From an uncultured Pseudomonadota bacterium (GTDB lineage: Bacteria; Pseudomonadota; Alphaproteobacteria; Rs-D84): DNA of 36,876 nucleotides. The stretch covers positions 2,977 through 39,852 of the forward strand of contig CADAHF010000004.1 of NCBI GenBank assembly GCA_902787665.1. Reading direction: 5' to 3'. The notes beneath the pieces are model-generated. The model was given only the letters and a program-made list of their open reading frames with translations, was not told where the DNA came from and did no database searches. A program made the translations under genes and the position numbers. Below are positions 6,451-13,884 of the stretch, piece by piece. The stretch's first letter is position 1. The number at the start of each line of letters is the position of its first letter.

Positions 6451-7107
6451 ATGGATAAAATTCCAGAAAAATTTTTGAATCAAGACGGAACATTAAATAC
6501 TGATTCGTTATTAAAGTCATACAATGAATTGGAAAAGAAGATTGGAACGATGGTATCTGTTCCCAAAGAAGATGCAGATAATGATACGCGTGAACGGTTT
6601 AATCGTGCAATAGGTGTTCCAGACGATGCATCACAATATCCAATAAACGAAATGTTTGATGACGATTCGTTGCGACAAAAATTTCATGATATTGGATTAA
6701 CTTGTCCCCAGGTTGAACAAATTTATGCAATCGCGAATGAATTTTTATCACCACTGATTTCAGATTTGTTTGTTATGAAAAATGAAACAGAAGCATTAAC
6801 GGAATTAAAAAATTTTTTTGGTGGTGAAGAAAAAATGCATGATGCATTAAGTGCAATAAATGCATTTGGTGAAAAGTTTTTGCCACATGATGCGTTTGAA
6901 TCACTGTCTTCTACAGCCCAGGGAATCCAAGGCATGTACAAGATGATGCAATCGATGGAACCGCACATAGAAACACAAAAAAATGAAACGATGAATTTAT
7001 CAGATAATGATTTACGACGTATGATGCGCGATCCAAAATATTGGCGTGATCACGATGAAGAATACATTCGAAAAATAGAAAACGGTTTTAAAAAATTATA
7101 TTCATAA
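6451..7107 (+). CDS. Phage capsid assembly scaffold-like protein
   Basis: 218 residues, acidic and helix-rich. The N-terminus EKFLNQDGTLNTDSLLKSYN is the start typical of podovirus capsid-assembly (scaffold) proteins. The C-terminus LSDNDLRRMMRDPKYWRDHD and the closing GFKKLY are the pattern seen in alphaproteobacterial prophage proteins placed just before the major capsid gene. Scaffolds direct coat assembly and are then expelled or cleaved. It lies between the holin-like gene and the histone-like gene. An upstream in-frame extension overlaps the holin gene and was rejected because an RBS (AAAGGAAATTAAT) precedes the ATG at 6451. Confidence 0.65.
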   Translation: MDKIPEKFLNQDGTLNTDSLLKSYNELEKKIGTMVSVPKEDADNDTRERFNRAIGVPDDASQYPINEMFDDDSLRQKFHDIGLTCPQVEQIYAIANEFLSPLISDLFVMKNETEALTELKNFFGGEEKMHDALSAINAFGEKFLPHDAFESLSSTAQGIQGMYKMMQSMEPHIETQKNETMNLSDNDLRRMMRDPKYWRDHDEEYIRKIENGFKKLYS

Positions 7108-7145
7108 AATTAAAAATTTTTACTTTTCTTCTTTACTATTTTTTT

Positions 7146-7166
7146 TCTTTCATATAAAATGAAAGT
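7146..7166 (+). promoter_or_regulatory. Possible promoter/hairpin before the histone-like gene
   Basis: The T-rich gap after the scaffold gene holds CTTTCAT-ATAAA-ATGAAAG (a 7-bp stem), which also contains TATAAA. Either a promoter -10 or a terminator-like hairpin is possible; no clear -35 was seen. Confidence 0.3.
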
Positions 7167-7216
7167 AAGAACAAAACAAATTTGTTCTATCCAAAACAAA
7201 TAAAAGGAGAGAAGGA

Positions 7217-7525
7217 ATGGCATTCACATTCTTGAAACCAGCTGCGAAGAAACCAGCTGCAAAGAAACCAGTTGCTAAAAAACCAGCTGCTAAAAAACCA
7301 GCTGCTAAAAAGCCAGCTGCAAAAAAACCAGTTGCTAAAAAAGCACCTGCAAAAAAACCAGTTGCTAAAAAAGTAGCTGCAAAAAAGCCAGTTGCAAAGA
7401 AAGTGGCTGCAAAAAAACCAGTTGCTAAAAAAGCACCTGCAAAAAAACCAGCTGCAAAAAAGCCAGTTGCAAAAAAAGCACCTGCAAAAAAACCAGCAGC
7501 GAAAAAAGTTGTTAAGAAAAAATAA
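7217..7525 (+). CDS. Histone H1-like protein made of KKPAA/KKPVA repeats
   Basis: 102 residues. After MAFTFLK the whole protein is a run of five-residue units PAAKK, PVAKK, PAPAKK-like and VAAKK, ending VVKKK. About 40% is lysine. Such tails resemble eukaryotic histone H1, bacterial Hc1/Hc2 and AlgP-type proteins that bind and condense DNA without sequence specificity. The gene has a good RBS (AAGGAGA) and its own terminator at 7548-7573. It sits between the scaffold and capsid genes, which makes packaging-related DNA condensation an appealing inference, but it may simply be a host gene. The DNA repeats are not CRISPR: units are 15 bases with no spacers. Confidence 0.7.
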   Translation: MAFTFLKPAAKKPAAKKPVAKKPAAKKPAAKKPAAKKPVAKKAPAKKPVAKKVAAKKPVAKKVAAKKPVAKKAPAKKPAAKKPVAKKAPAKKPAAKKVVKKK

Positions 7526-7547
7526 TTCATAACAACAAACTGTATCT

Positions 7548-7573
7548 GGGGTCGAATGTTCGACCCCTTTTTT
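7548..7573 (+). terminator. Intrinsic terminator after the histone-like gene
   Basis: GGGGTCGA (7548-7555) pairs with TCGACCCC (7560-7567) around ATGT, followed by seven T. The core GGTCG...GAATGT...CGACC recurs in the inverted repeat at 8833-8864. Confidence 0.8.
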
Positions 7574-7580
7574 TATGCAC

Positions 7581-7614
7581 AATATCAGTCGTATAGAAAT
7601 GTGCGACTGATATT
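7581..7614 (+). repeat. 11-bp inverted repeat in the capsid gene leader
   Basis: AATATCAGTCG (7581-7591) and CGACTGATATT (7604-7614) form a perfect 11-bp stem with a 12-base loop. There is no T run after it. The ~175-base gap between the histone-like terminator and the capsid gene contains only this and the hairpin at 7704. Confidence 0.6.
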
Positions 7615-7703
7615 ATGCTGGATAATCTCTGTTACAAGGGACCCGTACAATTTTTGTTTTATGGCGCAATTTTGCATAACCAGAAAACAAATCTTATTTG
7701 GCG

Positions 7704-7727
7704 GTGCGATTTTATCGCACTTTTTTA
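7704..7727 (+). terminator. Terminator-like hairpin just upstream of the capsid gene
   Basis: GTGCGAT (7704-7710) and ATCGCAC (7714-7720) with a TTT loop, followed by six T. It lies ~25 bases before the capsid start at 7751, so capsid transcripts starting upstream would have to pass it. Confidence 0.6.
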
Positions 7728-7750
7728 TTTCAGAACAAATGGAGAATTGT

Positions 7751-8566
7751 ATGTCTATATCCGTAGATCAGGTTTTCGTAAAACAATTCGAAGCCGATGT
7801 TCATTTGGCTTATCAGCAAATGGGCACAAAATTGCGTGCATCTGTGCGCAGTAAATCGGGCGTTGTTGGTAAATCAACCACGTTCCAAAAGGTAGGCAAG
7901 GGTGTTGCCAGCACAAAATCGCGTCATGGTATCGTTCCTGTTATGAATTTGAATCACGAACCAGTGGAATGCATGCTGAACGATTACTATGCGGGCGATT
8001 GGGTTGATGCGTTGGATGAATTGAAAACCAATGTTGATGAACGTCGTGTCGTCGCGGCTGCTGGTGCATACGCGTTGGGTCGCAAGACCGATGAATTAAT
8101 TGTGTCGGCAATGAGCAACACAACAACCAATGCTGGAAACTATTCAAATGCTTTCTCAAAAACGATGATTTTAGAAGCAATTGAAAAACTGAACGAAAAC
8201 GAAGTTCCAGATGATGGTCGTCGTTTCGCAGTTATCGGTGTTAAACAATGGAACACATTGTTGACTTTGGATGAATTTGTTTCAGCCGACTATGTTGGTG
8301 ATACACCGTTAACCACAGGATTCGAATCGAAAAAGTGGTTGGGTGTGACATGGTTGTTATACAACGGTTTGCCGCTGTCGGGAACACAACGTGATTGCTT
8401 TATTTATCACACATCCAGCATCGGACATGCATGTGGCCAAGAAGTTAAAACTGATATTTCATGGCATGGTGAACGCGCTGCACACTTTATCAGTAACAGT
8501 ATGTCCCAAGGGGCAGTGTTGATTGATAATGACGGTATCGTTCGTATCAAGTGCAAAGAAGCTTAA
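7751..8566 (+). CDS. Phage major capsid protein (podovirus-like)
   Basis: 271 residues. The start at 7751 follows GGAGAATTGT; an open frame reaching back to 7556 runs through the hairpins and was rejected. The protein opens MSISVDQVFVKQFEADVHLA and continues with FQKVGKGVASTKSRHG, NEPVECMLNDYYAGDWVD-like sequence and EVPDDGRRFAVIGVKQWNTL. This is the layout of capsid proteins in alphaproteobacterial podovirus-like prophages: an extended N-arm, the DxDxxxxxD-type helix region, and an 'xPxDGRRFxVI' strand. It would form the icosahedral shell assembled on the 6451 scaffold. The next gene is a small protein usually found beside such capsid genes. Confidence 0.75.
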   Translation: MSISVDQVFVKQFEADVHLAYQQMGTKLRASVRSKSGVVGKSTTFQKVGKGVASTKSRHGIVPVMNLNHEPVECMLNDYYAGDWVDALDELKTNVDERRVVAAAGAYALGRKTDELIVSAMSNTTTNAGNYSNAFSKTMILEAIEKLNENEVPDDGRRFAVIGVKQWNTLLTLDEFVSADYVGDTPLTTGFESKKWLGVTWLLYNGLPLSGTQRDCFIYHTSSIGHACGQEVKTDISWHGERAAHFISNSMSQGAVLIDNDGIVRIKCKEA

Positions 8567-8593
8567 TCAAAAACATAACCAATGGGGGAAACA

Positions 8594-8824
8594 ATGGCAT
8601 TTCAAAACAAGAACTTGTCTGTAATCGCATATGCAAACGGTTTCACTTTGTGGCATTATGCCGCCAATGAAACACTGGAAGCAATCGCAACCGCTGGTTA
8701 TTTCAACAGTGTAAAGACACTGATGAATGTTGGCGATATTGTTATTGTTAATGCATCTGATACGACATCAATCAAAGTTGTTGGTGTTTCAAGTAACAAC
8801 ATCACACTTAGTGCATTGTCTTAA
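8594..8824 (+). CDS. Small capsid-associated protein
   Basis: 76 residues. The start at 8594 is preferred over an in-frame ATG at 8582 because GGGGGA lies at 8584-8589, which would be inside the longer version. The sequence MAFQNKNLSVIAYANGFTLW, then a GYFNSVKTLMNVGDIVIVNA stretch and a C-terminal SNNITLSALS, is beta-rich. It resembles short proteins located directly after the capsid gene in alphaproteobacterial prophages, where a decoration or head-fibre role has been proposed. No enzyme motif is present. The gene after it begins beyond the inverted repeat at 8833-8864. Confidence 0.6.
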   Translation: MAFQNKNLSVIAYANGFTLWHYAANETLEAIATAGYFNSVKTLMNVGDIVIVNASDTTSIKVVGVSSNNITLSALS

Positions 8825-8832
8825 AACAACAA

Positions 8833-8864
8833 ATCAAATGGTCGGCGAATGTCGACCATTTGAT
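8833..8864 (+). repeat. Perfect 12-bp inverted repeat between two virion genes
   Basis: ATCAAATGGTCG (8833-8844) and CGACCATTTGAT (8853-8864) with an 8-base loop. No T run follows, so it is not a classic terminator; an mRNA processing or stability element, or an operator, is possible. Confidence 0.65.
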
Positions 8865-8878
8865 ATATGGGGGAAAAT

Positions 8879-9397
8879 ATGTTCACAAAAATAGATCTTT
8901 GTTCAATGGCTTTACTGAAATTGGGTGAAAAACCAATTCAGTCATTAGCAGACGATTCTGCGGCGGCGCAACTTGCACGCACATTGTTCGATCCAATTAC
9001 TGATACACTTATTGCGTCGCATCCATGGCGTTTTGCAACGCGTGTTTTAGAATTAGTCAAAACATCTGATGATGTTTTTATTATTCCAAGTGATGTTTTG
9101 CGCATTCTTAAATGTCCTGGTCGTATGGAAAACGGTCGCATTATTGCAGATGGCGATACAATAAATATTGTTGCATTAACACGTGTCGCACCCGAAGAAT
9201 ACCCAAGTTATTTTGTTTCATTAGTTGCAACAAAATTAGCGATGGATTTCTGTGTTCCCATGACTGGCGACCACAATGTTTTCCGGATGTTAACAGCATT
9301 ATATGAAACAGAATTTGCTTCGGCTAAATTCATAGACAGCACAACCACGACATCGGTAAGTATAGAAAACTTTTCACTGATAAATTCGCGTTTTTAA
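8879..9397 (+). CDS. Tail tubular protein A-like (gp11-type) adaptor
   Basis: 172 residues. The start at 8879 has GGGGGAAAAT just upstream. The sequence MFTKIDLCSMALLKLGEKPI, then ARTLFDPITDTLIASHPWRFAT and EEYPSYFVSLVATKLAMDFC, matches the T7 gp11-like family: an N-terminal helix with LxxLGxxPI, the HPWRFA core, and the helical 'A..LA..l' segment. This protein forms the ring under the portal that links head and tail in short-tailed phages. It is followed after 17 bases by the gp12-like gene, as in T7-like genomes. The family is deduced from motif memory, and a profile search would settle it. Confidence 0.7.
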   Translation: MFTKIDLCSMALLKLGEKPIQSLADDSAAAQLARTLFDPITDTLIASHPWRFATRVLELVKTSDDVFIIPSDVLRILKCPGRMENGRIIADGDTINIVALTRVAPEEYPSYFVSLVATKLAMDFCVPMTGDHNVFRMLTALYETEFASAKFIDSTTTTSVSIENFSLINSRF

Positions 9398-9414
9398 TTC
9401 GTATGGAGGTTGCT

Positions 9415-11127
9415 ATGGTTGAATTTATACAAACACAAAATAATTTCGCACATGGTGAAATAGATGCTGAATTTTTTGCGCGTAATGATATTTCTGGGGT
9501 CGCAAAGTTGGAAAATATGGATGTGTTGCCAGGTGGGGGAATAACCCGCAGGCCAGGGTTAAAAGCGGTTGCATCATTATATGAAGAGGTTCGCATAATA
9601 CCGTTTTCTGTTAGTGAAACAGAAAATTATATCGTGGTCGTTGGCGATGAATATATTGATGTGTTGGCCCAGGATGGAACACGTGTGCAAAGTTTAATTA
9701 CACCGTGGACACTTGACGATATTGCTCAGTTACAATATGCGCAACGGTTTGGAACAATGATTTTTGTGCATCCTGATTACCAACCATATGTTATGTCCCC
9801 GAAAAATAATGGTTTTCAAATAAAACAATTCAGTTTTTCCAGTAACGATGATATGACGGTAAATATACCGTTTATGAAATTTGATGATGCAGATGGAGTT
9901 ACGATTACGGTTACATCAAATGCAGGGGGAAACAATTTTGCAACATTTACAACAAATGTGAATTTTTGGGATTCTTCGCGTGTGGGCGAATTACTTTTCT
10001 TGATGGGATTACAATGGCAAATAACTTCTTTTATAGATGCAAAAACAGTTGTCGCACAAACTAATTCAACATATACATTGCCAGCAGAGCCAATAACAGA
10101 TTGGTATGAAGCCGCATTTGGTGATTTTCGTGGCTGGCCATGCAGTATCACATTTCATCAAGATAGGTTGGTGTTTGGTGGTTCGCGCAGCCACCCAAGT
10201 GGTATATGGATGTCCCAAATTGGAAAACACAATAATTTTGCGGTTGGGACCGGTCTTGATGACGAAGCAATTTTTATAACATTGGTATCTGGACAACGTC
10301 AGCAGATTTGCACAGTTGTCAGCAGTGATAATTTGCAGATTTTAACATCTGTGGGTGAATGGGCGATTTCCAATAAACCGCTTACGCCATCATCAATTAA
10401 TATCAAACAGCATACATCTGTGGGCAGTGTCGTTTCACGATATTTGCCGCCGCAAGAAATAGAAGGCCAAACCGTCTTTGTCGCGGGAAACATGCGCGAT
10501 ATTCGTGAATTGGCATTAGATGAACTGGGCGAAAACTATAATGCAAATGATTTGTGTGCATTGTCTAAACATTTAATGAATAATCCGATTGATATCGCAT
10601 ACAACCCACTGGAACATAAATTATTTGTGGTAATGGCTGACGGAACAATGTCGGTATTAAACAAAAATTCAAATTTACATATTTTGGCATGGGGAAAATA
10701 TAAAACCGATGGTAAATTTAAATCAGTCGCTGTTGTTGGCAACATAACATATGTTGTTGTGCAACGGGGCGCGAATTTTGTGTTGGAAAAATTTGATGAT
10801 ACAGCATTGGATGATGTCGGTAATGCTTTTGATTTTTGTGCGTGGGGTTTACCGTTGCGTGCATCAAACCACAATGTGACACGCATGCATATTCGCAAGA
10901 TAACAGTGCGATTATTGGATACAAAATCATTGTTTATAAATGATAAAAGGGTTGTGTTGCCAAATGAAATATACGCACCAGGTGCGCCAGGATTCAGTGG
11001 TGATATGTCAATTACCCAGTTGGGAACATCGCACGAATGTATAAATTCACCGTGGAAAATTCATGGTTCGGATGCATTGCCGGCGACAATATTGTCGGTT
11101 TCAATGTATGGAAATTACGGAATATAA
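9415..11127 (+). CDS. Tail tubular protein B-like / virion stabilisation protein
   Basis: 570 residues. The start at 9415 follows GGAGG with proper spacing; the ATG at 9403 precedes that RBS. The N-terminus IQTQNNFAHGEIDAEFFARN, followed by LENMDVLPGGGITRRPGL, is the hallmark of podovirus nozzle proteins (T7 gp12-like) and of related prophage proteins ('...GxxxxRPGxxyV'). The rest is beta-rich with repeated blades, for example DRLVFGGSRSHPSGIWMSQ and the SVGEWAISNKPLTP segment. T7 gp12 is ~794 residues, so this is a short version. It would close the distal end of the tail tube. It is placed directly after the gp11-like gene. Confidence 0.7.
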   Translation: MVEFIQTQNNFAHGEIDAEFFARNDISGVAKLENMDVLPGGGITRRPGLKAVASLYEEVRIIPFSVSETENYIVVVGDEYIDVLAQDGTRVQSLITPWTLDDIAQLQYAQRFGTMIFVHPDYQPYVMSPKNNGFQIKQFSFSSNDDMTVNIPFMKFDDADGVTITVTSNAGGNNFATFTTNVNFWDSSRVGELLFLMGLQWQITSFIDAKTVVAQTNSTYTLPAEPITDWYEAAFGDFRGWPCSITFHQDRLVFGGSRSHPSGIWMSQIGKHNNFAVGTGLDDEAIFITLVSGQRQQICTVVSSDNLQILTSVGEWAISNKPLTPSSINIKQHTSVGSVVSRYLPPQEIEGQTVFVAGNMRDIRELALDELGENYNANDLCALSKHLMNNPIDIAYNPLEHKLFVVMADGTMSVLNKNSNLHILAWGKYKTDGKFKSVAVVGNITYVVVQRGANFVLEKFDDTALDDVGNAFDFCAWGLPLRASNHNVTRMHIRKITVRLLDTKSLFINDKRVVLPNEIYAPGAPGFSGDMSITQLGTSHECINSPWKIHGSDALPATILSVSMYGNYGI

Positions 11128-11142
11128 AAATGGAGATAAAAA

Positions 11143-11493
11143 ATGGGACAAATATTATCAGATGTGACAGATGTTTTGAATTATAACGATTCTAAACATA
11201 CTGCAAACACTAAGCGCAAACAGATTTTGCGTGAAATGTCGGCTGATGAAGCAACAAAAACAAATCTTATTAAAAAAGCATTGGCATCGCAGCGCGCCAA
11301 ATATGGTGCCGACGGTGTTAATGGTGACAATATGACAACAGGGGCGGTGTTAAAACGAATCAAAGATGAAACATCTGAACCGTACGATACAAAACGTCGT
11401 GCAAATTTAACCAAACTGAAATCAATTAAAAAATCAGATTCAACCAGTTTGTTAAAAAAGTTATTAAAACACTTTGATGATTTGGTTGCATAG
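11143..11493 (+). CDS. Conserved small phage-type protein upstream of the terminase
   Basis: 116 residues, no function recognised. It is highly charged and mostly helical (KHTANTKRKQILREMSADEA, LIKKALASQRAKYGADGVNG), with a lysine-rich C-terminus. The ASQRAKYGADGVNG...AVLKRI segment resembles a small protein of unknown role found just before the large terminase gene in alphaproteobacterial podovirus-like prophages. A small terminase subunit or a virion linker are possibilities, but no HTH typical of small terminases is visible. It follows the gp12-like gene by 15 bases with GGAGA as the RBS. Confidence 0.55.
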   Translation: MGQILSDVTDVLNYNDSKHTANTKRKQILREMSADEATKTNLIKKALASQRAKYGADGVNGDNMTTGAVLKRIKDETSEPYDTKRRANLTKLKSIKKSDSTSLLKKLLKHFDDLVA

Positions 11494-11513
11494 AATCGTT
11501 GTGAAATTTTGCG

Positions 11514-12119
11514 ATGATTACGACATTTTATAATTTTATGGATGTATGGAATCGTCATATAAATATGATAACGCCAACACATCATCGGAAAATAATGGAT
11601 TTTCTGGTCGATGTGTTGGAATTTGCGCCACACAAAGGTCTGCTGACCGCTTTCAGACATTCTGGAAAATCAACAGTTGTTGGTATATTTGCCGCGTGCG
11701 TTTTGTATGTTAGACCAAATACCAGAATACTTATACTGTCGGCAGAAACGACATTGGCAAATCGTATGGTAAATCATATTCGCAACATTTTGGAAAATCA
11801 TCCATTGTGTGTCGATATGATTCCAAAGAATAAGAAAGAGTGGGCATCTGGGCGCATAACAATCAACCGCGATGTCGGAATCCGCGAACCATCAGTTATA
11901 TGCCAGGGTATTCATGGTAATATAACCGGCAGTCGTGCAGATTTAATTATATGTGATGATGTTGAAGTGCCAAATACCTGTAACACAGCACAAAAACGGG
12001 AAATGTTGCGTGAAAGATTGCGAGAGTTAGATTTTATATTGTCACCACATGGCGCGATCGTTTATATTGGAACACCGCATACAACCGATACGATATATCG
12101 CACCAATGAACAAGATTAA
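11514..12119 (+). CDS. Terminase large subunit, N-terminal ATPase half
   Basis: 201 residues. This is the DNA-packaging motor domain only. Walker A is FRHSGKST (residues 47-54), Walker B with the catalytic acid is LIICDD (144-149), and the coupling motif is GTPHT (186-190). A full large terminase has ~450-500 residues and a C-terminal RNase H-like nuclease; that half is encoded separately at 15431-16282. The protein ends TIYRTNEQD, exactly in the linker between the two domains, and its TAA overlaps the stop codon of the reverse-strand gene at 12116. Both halves keep their key residues, so this is a split, not a decayed, gene. Whether the two polypeptides reassemble is unknown. Confidence 0.85.
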   Translation: MITTFYNFMDVWNRHINMITPTHHRKIMDFLVDVLEFAPHKGLLTAFRHSGKSTVVGIFAACVLYVRPNTRILILSAETTLANRMVNHIRNILENHPLCVDMIPKNKKEWASGRITINRDVGIREPSVICQGIHGNITGSRADLIICDDVEVPNTCNTAQKREMLRERLRELDFILSPHGAIVYIGTPHTTDTIYRTNEQD

Positions 12120-12781
12120 TCATTGTCTGCTGTATTTGGGTGATTCACAGAGCTGATGCTTAAACGCAATTTTTCCAACAGTTTGATGCCTGGTTCACCA
12201 AACATCGGCAGATATGTTTCGTATTCTGGCATATCTGCTTGCAGTTGAGCGCGCGCCCGGTCAGATATTATATTTGAAACCAAATCGTTTGCCTCGTTCC
12301 AGCGCATATATGCGTTATATGTTTGGCTGACTGTTGCCCACTTGGATAATAATTCAGGGTGTTCGACCGATATAAGTGAATGAATTTTCTGTAGCCATTC
12401 TGAACCAAACGATTGAACAACAGGTATTCTTTCCAGTTTATCCAAACCGTCTTGGTCCGGGGTAAAATCGGCAATTGCAGATTCCAATGTGTCCCAGTCA
12501 GATTGTGATATGTTCGTGTCGATTGCAGTTTCAGCCATCATACCACCGTACGGTAACAAGTCGCGTTCAATGGAATTCATCGGGGTTTTGCCAGATTTTA
12601 AGTTGTCGATATGTTTAGCAAGCATTTTACCCGTAGGTAATTCAACCAATGCGTCAATAACGTCTGGTGTTGCTTCGTCAACAAATATTGGGTTCAACGC
12701 ACCCCATCCACCGATAATAACATGTGCCTGGCGGTAAAGGTTTAACAACTTTTGTGCGACTGTGCTGGCTTTTGGTTTCAT
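12116..12781 (-). CDS. Unknown protein inside the terminase-splitting block
   Basis: 221 residues, function not recognised. It starts with GGAGAGAGA about five bases upstream. The sequence is helix-rich (VAQKLLNLYRQAHVIIGGWG, SGKTPMNSIERDLLPYGGMM, YNAYMRWNEANDLVSN) with no signal peptide, no membrane segment and no enzyme motif that I recognise. It is the last of three reverse-strand genes (dnaB, the double-HTH regulator, this one), 28 bases after the regulator, so it probably shares the regulator's transcript. Its stop codon overlaps that of the terminase ATPase half, with no spacer at the block's left border. A partner or effector of the regulator is only a guess. Confidence 0.6.
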   Translation of the reverse strand: MKPKASTVAQKLLNLYRQAHVIIGGWGALNPIFVDEATPDVIDALVELPTGKMLAKHIDNLKSGKTPMNSIERDLLPYGGMMAETAIDTNISQSDWDTLESAIADFTPDQDGLDKLERIPVVQSFGSEWLQKIHSLISVEHPELLSKWATVSQTYNAYMRWNEANDLVSNIISDRARAQLQADMPEYETYLPMFGEPGIKLLEKLRLSISSVNHPNTADND

Positions 12782-12809
12782 GGGTTCTCTCTCCGCTGAA
12801 TTGGGTTGT

Positions 12810-13817
12810 TTATTCCATTACAATCATAATTACCTTGTGCATGGCTGCGCCAATGATTTTTTCAGATGCACTTGCACCCTGGCCATATATTTTGCCTTTT
12901 GCGTCTTGGTGTACAGAAACAATCTGTGCAGTGGCGACATCTGTTGGTTCCAACTTCGCAAAATCAGAATCAATACAAATCGCCATGTCGCCCACAGATA
13001 CCGGGGCATTTATATCGGCAAATACATACGATTTTTCAGGTAAAAATCCGCCCAAATGTTTTGTGTTTGGAATAACAGCATAAACACCCTTGCGTCCTTC
13101 AAGGTTCATAGGGGCGACAATCATTGTTTCGTCTGATTTCTTGAAAGCAATTGCGCGTCCCGCAGGTGTTCCAAATACTGGGACCAATTTTTTGCGGGCA
13201 CTGTCATACAATTTGGCACCATATAAACCGCCATGCATATCAATGCCAGATACAGGATTATCTGCGACCAATACGGACTTAACGCGTTCTTTGACCTTGT
13301 TTATTTGTTTGTTTAATTCGCCAGATTTATACAATTTAGCAATTTTATCAAACATTGAACCAACTGTCATAGTGAACGATTTTGCCAATGGTTCGATTTC
13401 GTTCTCGTAAATTTCGCGTTGTCCAACCTCTATCTTATGATACACAGATAGAGTCATGCCGGCATCTTTTGCGGCCTGGGCAATCGTTTTGCCAGATTGT
13501 TGACGGATTTTACGTAAGCCAGACCCAAATACCTTTAATCCGCTGTTTTCGTTATCATTTAAGCGGCGTTTGATTTCATCTTGCCATTGTGTTGCAACAT
13601 CATCAGACTCTTTGATAAATACATCGGAAAGTTTGCATCCCAAAATATTGCAGATGTTCAGTAATTGTTTTTGGTTTAAACGGCGAACACCTTTTTCTAT
13701 CTTTGATACCGCAGATAAAGACAGTCCGGCACGACGCGACAATTCGGTCATTTTCATGCCACGTGCCAAGCGAATATTGCGGATATTATTTGGAAAAATG
13801 ATTTCTTCTTGGGCCAT
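12810..13817 (-). CDS. Transcriptional regulator with two XRE-type HTH domains and an S24-like C-terminus
   Basis: 335 residues. HTH 1 spans about residues 10-66 (NIRNIRLARGMKMTELSRRA, LSLSAVSKIEKG) and HTH 2 about 100-158 (LRKIRQQSGKTIAQAAKDAG, SVYHKIEVGQREI). The C-terminal ~130 residues (VPVFGTPAGRAIAFKK, PVSVGDMAICIDSDFA) resemble the beta-rich S24/LexA-type dimerisation region, but no clear Ser-Lys protease dyad is visible. It has a strong RBS (AAGGAG) and the near-palindrome TTGAC...GTCAA at 13837-13855, just upstream, as a possible autoregulatory site. It lies between dnaB and the unknown gene inside the split terminase, so it could be the controller of the phage-like locus; this is inference. 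Confidence 0.75.
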   Translation of the reverse strand: MAQEEIIFPNNIRNIRLARGMKMTELSRRAGLSLSAVSKIEKGVRRLNQKQLLNICNILGCKLSDVFIKESDDVATQWQDEIKRRLNDNENSGLKVFGSGLRKIRQQSGKTIAQAAKDAGMTLSVYHKIEVGQREIYENEIEPLAKSFTMTVGSMFDKIAKLYKSGELNKQINKVKERVKSVLVADNPVSGIDMHGGLYGAKLYDSARKKLVPVFGTPAGRAIAFKKSDETMIVAPMNLEGRKGVYAVIPNTKHLGGFLPEKSYVFADINAPVSVGDMAICIDSDFAKLEPTDVATAQIVSVHQDAKGKIYGQGASASEKIIGAAMHKVIMIVME

Positions 13818-13836
13818 AACAAACTCCTTGGAATAC

Positions 13837-13855
13837 TTGACAAAATCTTAGTCAA
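13837..13855. promoter_or_regulatory. Operator candidate upstream of the double-HTH regulator
   Basis: TTGACAAAATCTTAGTCAA has inverted TTGAC/GTCAA ends. Its reverse complement begins TTGACTAAGAT, close to TTGACTAAAAT upstream of the small-RNA promoter near 4110-4100. It lies ~20 bases before the regulator's start codon. Confidence 0.4.
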
Positions 13856-13884
13856 TTTTTCCGGGGCTTGCAAGCAGAAAATGA

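Noticed and set aside
7217..7525. Dense short DNA repeats resembling an array
   Set aside because: Units are 15 bases without unique spacers and translate as KKPAA repeats; not a CRISPR array. The Phe/Ala/Gly-rich frame on the other strand is just its mirror.
7556..7750. Upstream extension of the capsid protein
   Set aside because: It crosses two terminator-like hairpins and precedes the clear GGAG ribosome site at 7741.
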